From contig JAVVEH010000011.1 in the NCBI GenBank assembly GCA_032251435.1, positions 1 through 64,000 of the forward strand: a stretch of DNA of 64,000 bases. The letters are read 5' to 3'. The notes beneath the pieces are model-generated. The model made no database searches. It saw only the letters and a program-made list of their open reading frames with translations, and had not been told where the DNA came from. The DNA is from JAVVEH01 sp032251435 (lineage in GTDB: Bacteria > Verrucomicrobiota > Lentisphaeria > Oligosphaerales > MVZH01). How positions within the stretch are numbered: the stretch's first letter is position 1; each line of letters begins with the position of its first letter. Shown piece by piece: positions 36,414 to 44,255 of the stretch. Both the position numbers and the translations under genes were made by a program.

Positions 36414-37979
36414 CTATGAAGGAAGGCTGATGTTGAAAACATCCATGATCCGGCGTTGATTCGGAGTTGTTTCTGTAAAGACCTGCCCGTACCGGTTGGA
36501 GTATTTAATTTTTACCATTGTCTCCATTTCCTCCATCACCTCTCTGGCGGTCATATATTTGAGTTTTTCATCCTTTTGAATTTCGCTGCGGATCGAGCTT
36601 ATGTAGATCAAAGCCAGGAACTGCAGGAATATCCTTCCGTCCATCGCCGGGGCACTGTGGACGCGCAGCCGTTTCATATCCAGGTGATTCTTCAGGTCAT
36701 CAAAACAGTTTTCAACGACATCCTTGTTCCGGTAGACACTTAAAGCCTCAGCGGCATCTTTAATTTTGTTTGACATAATACAGAAAAAACCGCTGTATTT
36801 TTTTCTGTGCTGCTGTATTTCCTCTTCGTTGAAATCCACGCGCAACCCCCGTTTTGGTGTTTCCTTTACAATAAGATAACGCCGGTATAAATCCTCATGC
36901 TCCTCGACCGGCTTTCCGGCCAGCAACTCGTTTCTGCAGTCAATCAGCTTGCGGGTAAAGCGGTCAAAATCAACGGCCGCCCGTTCCGCATTGTAGAAAA
37001 CATGTACCCAGCACCGGTGATTTTTGTCCCCCCACCGGTAAAATTCAGTGACCATGTACAGCGCCTCGTCCTCTCCGGTGATCAGGTAGTTGGCCGGGGA
37101 GAAAATGTTGTCACAATGTCTGTCCAAAATCTTTTCAACCCACTTTCGTCCTGCGGGAAGAGCGATTGTGAACTTGTGGTGACGGCTCAGTAGTTCATCA
37201 ATATTGGCTGTGCTGTAAAAGCCTCTGTCCAGCACGAAGTGAAGCACCCCCAGACCGAGATAGTCAAGCGACTTGGCGGTTGTCTTGAAAGTAGATACAT
37301 CGCTTATATTGCCGGGCATGCGGCGGTAGTGGGCGGGAAGACGCTTCTTCTGCCCGAAAAGCATTGCCAGGTTGATTTGTTCCAGCGATTCTCCGTCACG
37401 GTTGTAGCCGAAGTGGGTGTATTCATTGTGTCGGGCGTATGAAGACACGGAGGTGATGTCATAGCACAGCCAGTCATCCTCCTGGATATGTTCAAGCCAG
37501 AACGAAAGAAAACGCTGCCGGTCATCTTCCGTGAGACGGCACAGAAGTTCACTGACCCTCTGACTGGCGATTACATCTCCGGACGGATGCAGGCATGCGC
37601 AACTCCAGGACTCTGCCCGGGATAGCGCACCGCCCTTGTGTACAATGTAGTAAACCAGACTCAAAATGAGCTCGTAATCAGCGGGAAAACACTTTTTCAA
37701 CAGTTTTTCAATGCCATGCAGACGGGTGATTTTATCAAGAAGAATAAAGGGCCCGGCCACACGGGAAGTGACGGTAATATCCGGCGCAGCTACAGCACGT
37801 TCGGGGATTTTTTTTCTACGCTGCCTGGATGGAACGACCTCACCGCTCTCCGGATCAAGCCGACCCAGGCAAACCTGCCTGTTCCGGGGGGCCTTCTTCT
37901 CCTTGTCCCAGTAGCTTTCGACCGAATAAACATAAACGACTCCGGTCTTTTTGTTTCGATGATGTGTGATGCTGGCCAT
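36414..37979 (-). CDS. DDE transposase, IS4/IS1634-like
   Basis: The 521-residue transposase has the DDE-type core: D in WLCYDITSV (about 168), D in HFVLDRGFYS (about 250) and the YREK-like block YRNKDVVENCFDDLKNHL (about 430) with the catalytic E. The N-terminal VESYWDKEKKAPRNRQVCLG resembles other IS1634/IS4 transposases. It looks intact. The distinction between IS4 and IS1634 families rests on memory of sequence style, so I leave it open. Confidence 0.88.
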   Translation of the reverse strand: MASITHHRNKKTGVVYVYSVESYWDKEKKAPRNRQVCLGRLDPESGEVVPSRQRRKKIPERAVAAPDITVTSRVAGPFILLDKITRLHGIEKLLKKCFPADYELILSLVYYIVHKGGALSRAESWSCACLHPSGDVIASQRVSELLCRLTEDDRQRFLSFWLEHIQEDDWLCYDITSVSSYARHNEYTHFGYNRDGESLEQINLAMLFGQKKRLPAHYRRMPGNISDVSTFKTTAKSLDYLGLGVLHFVLDRGFYSTANIDELLSRHHKFTIALPAGRKWVEKILDRHCDNIFSPANYLITGEDEALYMVTEFYRWGDKNHRCWVHVFYNAERAAVDFDRFTRKLIDCRNELLAGKPVEEHEDLYRRYLIVKETPKRGLRVDFNEEEIQQHRKKYSGFFCIMSNKIKDAAEALSVYRNKDVVENCFDDLKNHLDMKRLRVHSAPAMDGRIFLQFLALIYISSIRSEIQKDEKLKYMTAREVMEEMETMVKIKYSNRYGQVFTETTPNQRRIMDVFNISLPS

Positions 37980-38034
37980 TTTTACGTCTCCATAGTTACA
38001 ATGACTTAAATGTAACTATGCTTTTAATAAAAGC

Positions 38035-38076
38035 AACCCCTTTAAAAGCAAAAAACATCTTGCTTTTAAAGGGGTT
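38035..38076 (-). terminator. Hairpin upstream of transposase, inside the IS
   Basis: A perfect 16-bp stem, aacccctttaaaagca / tgcttttaaaggggtt, with a ten-base loop sits between the right end of the IS and the transposase start. It would block transcription entering the element from outside, as in many insertion sequences. It lacks a strong T run. Confidence 0.55.
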
Positions 38077-38117
38077 ACAGAGAAAAGTGATAACTGATAG
38101 TTATAATTTCCGGGAAT

Positions 38118-38387
38118 TCAAGTTGAGAGCTCAATGATCAGCATGTCCCGAATTTCACAAGAAATAAATGGACAGGTTATTTTTTTGGGTTGTTTTTTTG
38201 CCGCCTCGGTCATCTCGGGAAGATCCATCCCGAGAGGCCCCGATTCACGGGGCGCCGTGACGACTTTGCCCACGCTGGTGGGCGACAGAGAACAATTCGA
38301 AGCGATCTGACGGTTGTACAGCCCCCCCAGGCGGCTCAAACGAATGATTTCACGAATTTTGCGCATGCTTACTGGTTTCCTTGCCAT
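38118..38387 (-). pseudogene. IS21-family istA stump
   Basis: From ATG 38387 the frame reads MARKPVSMRKIREIIRLSRL, GLYNRQIASNCSLSPTSVGKVV and GMDLPE, the helix-turn-helix start of the IS21 transposase IstA. After about 65 residues the match ends (KKQPKKITCPF), just before the right end of the inserted element at 38120. The rest of istA and istB are gone. The stump is oriented with its 5' side towards the repeat array at 38478-38664. Confidence 0.72.
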
Positions 38388-38861
38388 GTCGGTCCCCTTT
38401 TGTTGCCATGGGCCCAAAAGAAAACCGACATTAATTCTGTTATGCACGCGCCGCTACGCCAAAAAACCAAAACGGACCAAAGTGGACACCTGTTTCGGAG
38501 CAAAGTGGACAGTCATTTCACTCCAAAGTGGACACCTGTTTCACTCAAAATGGACAGCCATTTCGGTCAAACCCGAAAAAGTGTCCACATAACGTCCGAA
38601 ATGAGTGTCCACTTTCCGCCGAAATCACTGTCCAGAATGAAATGAAATCGCTGTCCACTTTCGACCGAGATCCGCAAGTTCTTTCCGAAACGGCCTTCAT
38701 TCAATGAGTTACAGAGGTTGTTTTGGAAAGAAAGGCACGGTGATGAAAATTTGTTTTCCCTCTCATGAATCAGTGATTGGACGGGTGAACTAATTTTTTG
38801 CGGGGGTATGTTAAACCGCTCAACTTTTTTCCCTTTTCTGTTTTTTTATAAGGATGTGTAA
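38388..38861. other. Region between istA stump and ppiC-like gene
   Basis: Apart from the repeat array (38478-38664), this stretch holds no gene. A short AT-rich area at 38740-38860 with an aaggat ribosome site directly before ATG 38862 is the probable promoter and leader of the parvulin gene. Confidence 0.4.
38478..38664. repeat. Array of IS21-like terminal repeats, four direct then four inverted
   Basis: Four units of about 23 bp built on caaagtggacacctgtttc begin near 38478, 38500, 38524 and 38547; from about 38574 four units in the opposite sense follow, each built on gtgtccac (near 38581, 38605, 38629, 38652). Repeats of this sort with gtggac/gtccac are typical IstA-binding ends of IS21 elements. 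The array as a whole is a palindrome, like two IS ends abutting. Confidence 0.6.
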
Positions 38862-39764
38862 ATGGCTCTTATTGTCAACGGCGAACGAATTGAAGATGTG
38901 ACCATTCAAGCGGAAGTGACCCGCCTGGAGCAGGCGCGACGGCAGCAAGGCGCTGTCGCCGGGAGCCTGACCGCCGCGGAAGACATCGCCCGCGACCGCT
39001 TGATCGGCCAGACGCTGTTGCGTCAGGAAGCCCTTAAATCCGTGACCATTTCCGCCGCGGATGTGGACGCTGAATTTGACAATCTGGTCAAGTCCTGTGG
39101 GGGGATCGAGGGTTTCAGGCAACGCTATCGGGTGGCGGAACGGGATGATGAACGGTTCAAAAAACACTTAGCCGAAGGGATCCGGATGGACCGCCTGGTG
39201 GAACAATCCGGGATCACCATGACCGTCGATGACCATGAGCTCAGCCAATATTACGCGGCTCATTTTGATGATTTCATGGCGCCGGAGGAAATCCGTGTGT
39301 CCCACATCGTCCGCAATCCCCAGCAAGGCGATCCGGAAGAGACCTACGCCAAAATGTGCCAGGCGCGGCGGAAACTGCTCGACGGCGCGGACTTCGCGAC
39401 GGTCGCCGCGGAGTATTCCGAATGCGCGAGTGAACCCGGCGGCGACCTGGGATTTTTCGCCAAGGGCCAAATGGTGGAAGGGTTTGAAGCCGTGGTTTTC
39501 TCCATGGACATCGGCGAGATCAGTCCCGTGTTCTTAACCCAATTCGGTTTCCATGTGGCGACAGTCATGGAAAAACGTCCGCCCCGCCGCCGCGCCTTTG
39601 ATGAAGTTAGAAGCGGCATCGCCCAAATCATCCGTGAAGACCGCCGGGATCAGGCGACGCAAGCGCTGGTGAACCGCCTGCGGGCGGCGGCTGATATTCG
39701 GGACATCGTCGACTCCGCGGGCGGAGCGAAAACCAAACCGGCGAAAAAACGGAAGAAAAAATAA
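38862..39764 (+). CDS. Parvulin-type peptidyl-prolyl isomerase
   Basis: The 300-residue protein has an N-terminal helical SurA/NifM-like chaperone region and a rotamase domain at about 142-235, with the parvulin marks EIRVSHIV, GADFATVAAEYSEC, GGDLGFFAKGQMVEGFEAVVFSM and TQFGFHVATV. It catalyses cis-trans isomerisation of X-Pro bonds. There is no signal peptide, unlike periplasmic SurA or PrsA, so it should be cytoplasmic, as NifM is; a Lys-rich tail (KPAKKRKKK) ends it. The ABC permease starts 24 bp after its stop and may be cotranscribed. Confidence 0.85.
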   Translation: MALIVNGERIEDVTIQAEVTRLEQARRQQGAVAGSLTAAEDIARDRLIGQTLLRQEALKSVTISAADVDAEFDNLVKSCGGIEGFRQRYRVAERDDERFKKHLAEGIRMDRLVEQSGITMTVDDHELSQYYAAHFDDFMAPEEIRVSHIVRNPQQGDPEETYAKMCQARRKLLDGADFATVAAEYSECASEPGGDLGFFAKGQMVEGFEAVVFSMDIGEISPVFLTQFGFHVATVMEKRPPRRRAFDEVRSGIAQIIREDRRDQATQALVNRLRAAADIRDIVDSAGGAKTKPAKKRKKK

Positions 39765-39788
39765 CCCCGCCACCTCTTTTTTACCGCC

Positions 39789-41498
39789 ATGACCTTTTTC
39801 CAAAAACGCGGAACATTCTTACTGGCCTTACCGGTTTTCGCCTTTTTAATTCTGTTTTTAGTGGCGCCCCTGATCCTGGCGGTGAGTTCGGGCTTTGTCC
39901 ACGATGGCAAACCCGGATTCTACTGGTTCGGGCGCGTGCTCAGCAATCCCGTGCGGATTCGGGAATTTCTCAACGCCGGGTGGCTGGCTGTCATCACGAC
40001 GGCGCTCTGCGCTCTGGTGGCCATTCCCATGGCTCTTTTCCAAGGGCGGACACGCTTCGCCGGCCAAAACCTTCTGGGCAGTCTGGTTTTGCTGCCCCTG
40101 ATATTACCACCCTTTGTCGGCGCCCTGGCCATGCGCCGTCTGCTCGCGCCTTACGGCACCTTCAATTTGGTGTTGGACAAACTCGGCGTTCTCGATCTTC
40201 AGACACAGTTGCCTCCCAATTGGCTGGGAAGCGGTTTCGCCGGAGTGGTGATCCTCCAGGTTCTGCATCTGTTCCCGATCATGTATCTTAACGCCCGGGC
40301 CTCTTTGGCGAACGTGGATCCCGCCTATATCCAGGCCGCCCGGAATCTGGGGGCGGGACCGCTGCGGACATTTTTTAAAATCACGCTGCCGCTTATGCGT
40401 CCGGGGCTGTTCGCCGGCGGGACCATCGTGTTCATCTGGTCATTCACCGACATTGGCACGCCCGTCATGTTGGAATATGATCAACTCACCGCGGTCACCA
40501 TTTTTAAAGAATTAGCCCGGGGCAATTTCAGCGGCTGGACATATTGTCTTGTTTTTGTCATGCTGGCGGTTTCCGTCTGTCTGTATCTTTCCGGAAAATT
40601 TATTTTCGGCCGCGGCAATGACGCGGAGACCTCCAAAGCCTCCATCGCCGAGGAAACCCGAAAAACAGGATGGGCGGGAACGCTGGTGGCGTGGGGCCTT
40701 TTCGGGGGCGTGCTGGTTCTCGCCATGCTCCCGCATCTGGGTGTGATTCTCATCGCCTGCGCCGATCAATGGGACATCACCATTCTTCCCGCCTCGTTCA
40801 CCACATCGCACCTCACCCATGTTTTCCGCAGTCCGGCCACCTACCGGAGCATTTTCAACAGTATGAAGTACGCGGGTGTCTCCACAGCCATCGATGTGGT
40901 CGCGGGATGTCTGATCGCCTGGCTGGTGGTCCGGGCCAAGGTTTTCGGTAAAACCGCGTTGGACTCCCTGGCCGTGCTGCCGTTGGCTATTCCGGGAATT
41001 ATTCTCGCCGCCGGGTATGTCGCTCTGACTGTCAAAGGAAGCCCCTTTGAAGCGATCGGTCCCACCCGGAATCCCTTTATCCTCCTGGTCATCGCCTATT
41101 CCATCCGCCGTTTGCCTTTCATCACCCGCGGAGTCAGCGCCGGTTTGCAGCAGGTGCCCGAAAGCCTGGAAGACGCCGCCCGGAACCTGGGCGCCGGACG
41201 GTTCACCACCGCCATGCGGATCACGGTGCCTCTAGTTCTTCCAAGTCTCATCGCCGCGACGGTGTTGACCTTTTCGTTCGCCATCTTGGAAGTCAGTGAT
41301 TCATTGATCCTGGCGCAGGTGCAGTCCGATTACCCGATCACAAAACAAATCTACAAATTAGCCACCAGCACGGGCGGCACCAACGCCACGAACGAAGCCG
41401 CCGCCCTCGGCGTGTATGGCATGCTGCTGCTGGGAAGCGCCATGGGGATCTCCAGCCTGATCCTCGGCAAACGCCTCGGAAACGTGTTCCGGGCGTGA
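39789..41498 (+). CDS. Two-domain ABC transporter permease (iron/FbpB-like)
   Basis: The 569-residue protein has about twelve membrane spans in two tandem halves, each ending in an EAA loop: AARNLGAGPLRTFFKITLPLMRPG and AARNLGAGRFTTAMRITVPLVLP, where the ATPase docks. Fused binding-protein-dependent permeases of this layout belong mainly to iron(III), 2-aminoethylphosphonate or thiamine systems. No ATPase or solute-binding gene is nearby, so the cognate partners must lie elsewhere and the substrate is undecided. No clear ribosome site is seen before the ATG. Confidence 0.85.
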   Translation: MTFFQKRGTFLLALPVFAFLILFLVAPLILAVSSGFVHDGKPGFYWFGRVLSNPVRIREFLNAGWLAVITTALCALVAIPMALFQGRTRFAGQNLLGSLVLLPLILPPFVGALAMRRLLAPYGTFNLVLDKLGVLDLQTQLPPNWLGSGFAGVVILQVLHLFPIMYLNARASLANVDPAYIQAARNLGAGPLRTFFKITLPLMRPGLFAGGTIVFIWSFTDIGTPVMLEYDQLTAVTIFKELARGNFSGWTYCLVFVMLAVSVCLYLSGKFIFGRGNDAETSKASIAEETRKTGWAGTLVAWGLFGGVLVLAMLPHLGVILIACADQWDITILPASFTTSHLTHVFRSPATYRSIFNSMKYAGVSTAIDVVAGCLIAWLVVRAKVFGKTALDSLAVLPLAIPGIILAAGYVALTVKGSPFEAIGPTRNPFILLVIAYSIRRLPFITRGVSAGLQQVPESLEDAARNLGAGRFTTAMRITVPLVLPSLIAATVLTFSFAILEVSDSLILAQVQSDYPITKQIYKLATSTGGTNATNEAAALGVYGMLLLGSAMGISSLILGKRLGNVFRA

Positions 41499-41625
41499 GG
41501 TCAAGTATAGATTTCAGAGAAGAAATGTGTGAAAAGACATATAAAACATATGAATCGGCATTAACTTGACATGTTTTTTTCAAGTTCTTTCTCTTTGCGG
41601 CCACATGACGAAAAAAGACCATATT

Positions 41626-44232
41626 ATGCCAATTAACATGGACAAGCCACACCTTTGGAAAGCCGATGCTGAAAGATCCATTGACTTTTACAACGATTGG
41701 TTTCTGCGTTTTGCTCCCGACACCTTTAGAACCCAAAGGCGGGAAACTGCCAGACAAGTGAAAGTCGCACTGAAAAAGACCGATTTGCTCAAGGACATAT
41801 CCCCGGAAATCTTGCGGGAAAATCCCGGAATTCTGCCGATCCTTCGAATGGTTTGCGCCCCGCCTATCGCGAGAGACAGGCTTGTCGGACTCGCTCATTT
41901 GAGTAAAAATCTCGTCACTTCCATGGAAGGGCACCAGGGAAAGCCGCCCCGTATTCCCCCCCGAATGAAAAAAACTGAAATGCTTGAACAACTGCAACGC
42001 ATTACTGACACAGTTATGGAACTTACTGACAGGGACTTATTTCCCTGGATCGAGACAGGCACCGACCCGACACCCAAGTCAGCTGACAGAGCCGCTATGA
42101 TTGTCGCCGACAGGCTTTGTGGAGTCGCATCCGATCCAATTATTCGCAACGCCCAAGAAAAAAGACAACTTAGTGCTTTATCCGCGTGGCTGATGGCGAA
42201 AGGCTACGAAGAAATATCCCCAAACCGTGTCAAAACTGTTTGCGATCTATCCCCCGGTCACTTTGCGTTTCGAATGAATGTGCCCGTTCAAGACGGCGTT
42301 AACTCCGTCAACATCCCCGTTGATTGCGTCGTCCAGCCTTTTTCGGCTAAAAAAGGTGGCGTTCCCATACTTGTCGAAGCCAAATCCGCAGGTGACGAGA
42401 CAAACACCAATAAGCGCCGCAAAGAAGAAGCGCAAAAATTTAGTCAGCTGAAAAAGCAATTTGGAGAATCTGTCAGCTACATTCTTTTTCTTTGCGGGTA
42501 TTTTGGTCCCGGCTATTTGGGATACGAAGCCGCGGAAGGCATTGACTGGGTATGGGAACACCGATTATCAGATCTGGACTTTCTTTTTGATTCCGTAAAA
42601 ACTACGGGCTTCAAAGTTGAATTACGGGATTCCCACACGCCCTACAAAACAGTCGGTAAAAATGAGGAGCTTCGGCTGGAAGCGCAACTTACAATCGACG
42701 ACTCCCGAAAGCAGATCGACCGCAACCGTATGGGACAGTTTTCCACCCCCTTTCGGCTAGCTTGTGAAATGCTCTTGGACGCGAAAAGCATGATTGAACC
42801 GGGAAATTCAATTTCTTTCCTGGAACCGGCGCTGGGAAGTGGCGTGTTCTTCAGCGCGTTGGACGCGCTTGAAGAAAAGTCCGCCATCAAATTGGCGACC
42901 GGCGTGGAAGTGGATGCCGAATATGCCGCTGTGGCATCCAAATTCTGGGGTGCCCCGCCATTTGAAGTTCGAGTATGCGATTTTCTTGATTTCGCCATCT
43001 CCGAGAAAAATTCTGAAAGTTACAACCTGTTGACAACCAATCCTCCGTATGTGAGGCATCACCACCTTGCCTCCTCCACCAAACTCAACTTACAGCGGCA
43101 TATTAGAAAAACATTAGATCTTTCCCCAAGCGGCTTGAGTGGTTTGTACGTTTATTTCATCCTTTTATCACACCAAGTTCTTGGTGATAACGCCGTCGCG
43201 TCTTGGCTGATTCCAAGTGAATTTCTCGCCGTCAATTATGGAAAAGTTCTCCGGCAATATTTGCTGACGAAAGTCAGCCTCGTCAGAATTCACCAGTTTA
43301 GCCCTGTCGATGTTCAATTCGATGACGCCCTTGTATCTTCATGTATCGTCACGTATGTAAAGAGGATCCCCGAAAAGAGCCACCGGTTTGAATTTTCATC
43401 CGGCGGAAGCCTGCACCGCCCTGAGCAGCGGCAAAGTGCTTCTATCAGCCAGTTGTCGCCTGAGCAAAAATGGTCATTCTGCAAGAAAGCGGCTGGCACA
43501 GTTAATGCCTATAAAAAAAATGGTGTCCGAATCGGTGATTTGTTTGGTGTCAAACGAGGCATTGCCACAGGCGCAAATGATTTCTTCATTATCGACCAAA
43601 AAACGATTCGGCGCTATGACATTCCGGAACAATTTCTGCGCCCTATTCTTCCCAGCCCAAGATACGTTAACAAGCAAGTCATCACTGCGAAGCCGAACGG
43701 CTTGCCGGATATCGAGAATGCGAAGTTTCTTCTGGATTGCCGACTTCCTCCCGAACAAATAAAAACGGATTATAAAGGATTATGGGAATATTTACAAAAA
43801 GGAGAAGATGATGGTGTCGCCACGGCTTATATATGCGCTCATCGAAAATACTGGTATTTGCAGGAATATCGCCCCCCACCAATGTTTTTCGCCACCTATA
43901 TGAGTCGAAGCAGATCAGGGGAAAAAAATCCATTCAGATTTTTTCTCAACTTTTCAAACGCCATCGCGACCAATGTGTTTCTTTTTCTCTACCCCAAGCC
44001 AGCATTGTTGGCTGCCATTGACTCAAAAACAGAAAGAATGCGGGAAATGCTGGATTTATTTAGCAGTTTATCCCGGGAGTACATTGTGGAAGGTGGAAGG
44101 ACTTACGGGGGGGGACTGCATAAACTGGAGCCCAGAGAGCTTGCCAACTTATATTTTCCCCACAAACCCGAATGGATGAACGTTAGAAAACAGCTTGAAT
44201 TCCCTTCTTGGGAAAGCGTGGTTAATGTTTAA
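41626..44232 (+). CDS. XamI-like endonuclease fused to adenine-specific methylase
   Basis: One 868-residue polypeptide from ATG 41626 (MPINMDKPHLWKAD) joins a restriction endonuclease and its methylase. The first 320 residues match the RE_XamI family: YNDWF, ILRENPGILPILRMVCAPPIARDRL, ADRLCG and IRNAQEKRQLSALSAWL, with a D then EAK nuclease core (VDCVVQPF, LVEAKSA). From about residue 350 there is an Eco57I-like N6-adenine methylase: motif X GQFSTPFRL, motif I LEPALGSGVF and motif IV NPPY, then a target-recognition region (RIGDLFGVKRGIATGANDFF). XamI itself cuts GTCGAC; the specificity of this protein is inferred. In relatives I recall, the two parts are separate genes. It looks AT-richer than its neighbours, suggesting transfer. 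Confidence 0.8.
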   Translation: MPINMDKPHLWKADAERSIDFYNDWFLRFAPDTFRTQRRETARQVKVALKKTDLLKDISPEILRENPGILPILRMVCAPPIARDRLVGLAHLSKNLVTSMEGHQGKPPRIPPRMKKTEMLEQLQRITDTVMELTDRDLFPWIETGTDPTPKSADRAAMIVADRLCGVASDPIIRNAQEKRQLSALSAWLMAKGYEEISPNRVKTVCDLSPGHFAFRMNVPVQDGVNSVNIPVDCVVQPFSAKKGGVPILVEAKSAGDETNTNKRRKEEAQKFSQLKKQFGESVSYILFLCGYFGPGYLGYEAAEGIDWVWEHRLSDLDFLFDSVKTTGFKVELRDSHTPYKTVGKNEELRLEAQLTIDDSRKQIDRNRMGQFSTPFRLACEMLLDAKSMIEPGNSISFLEPALGSGVFFSALDALEEKSAIKLATGVEVDAEYAAVASKFWGAPPFEVRVCDFLDFAISEKNSESYNLLTTNPPYVRHHHLASSTKLNLQRHIRKTLDLSPSGLSGLYVYFILLSHQVLGDNAVASWLIPSEFLAVNYGKVLRQYLLTKVSLVRIHQFSPVDVQFDDALVSSCIVTYVKRIPEKSHRFEFSSGGSLHRPEQRQSASISQLSPEQKWSFCKKAAGTVNAYKKNGVRIGDLFGVKRGIATGANDFFIIDQKTIRRYDIPEQFLRPILPSPRYVNKQVITAKPNGLPDIENAKFLLDCRLPPEQIKTDYKGLWEYLQKGEDDGVATAYICAHRKYWYLQEYRPPPMFFATYMSRSRSGEKNPFRFFLNFSNAIATNVFLFLYPKPALLAAIDSKTERMREMLDLFSSLSREYIVEGGRTYGGGLHKLEPRELANLYFPHKPEWMNVRKQLEFPSWESVVNV

Positions 44233-44255
44233 TTTCTTCAACCGCGCTGTCACTT

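Larger units (their letters stand above)
36394..38120 (-). mobile_element. IS4/IS1634-like insertion sequence
   Basis: The 1727-bp element is bounded by 24-bp inverted repeats at 36394-36417 and 38097-38120 (23 of 24 bases match; core gaattcccggaaatt). It carries one transposase gene on the minus strand. The flanks (ttttaccc on the left, agttgagag on the right) do not show a target-site duplication, suggesting that a deletion or rearrangement followed insertion. Confidence 0.88.

Noticed and set aside
38478..38664. Regular repeats that could be read as a small CRISPR array
   Set aside because: Units are contiguous and about 23 bp without spacers, and half of them are inverted; the istA stump nearby and gtggac/gtccac cores point to IS21 ends.
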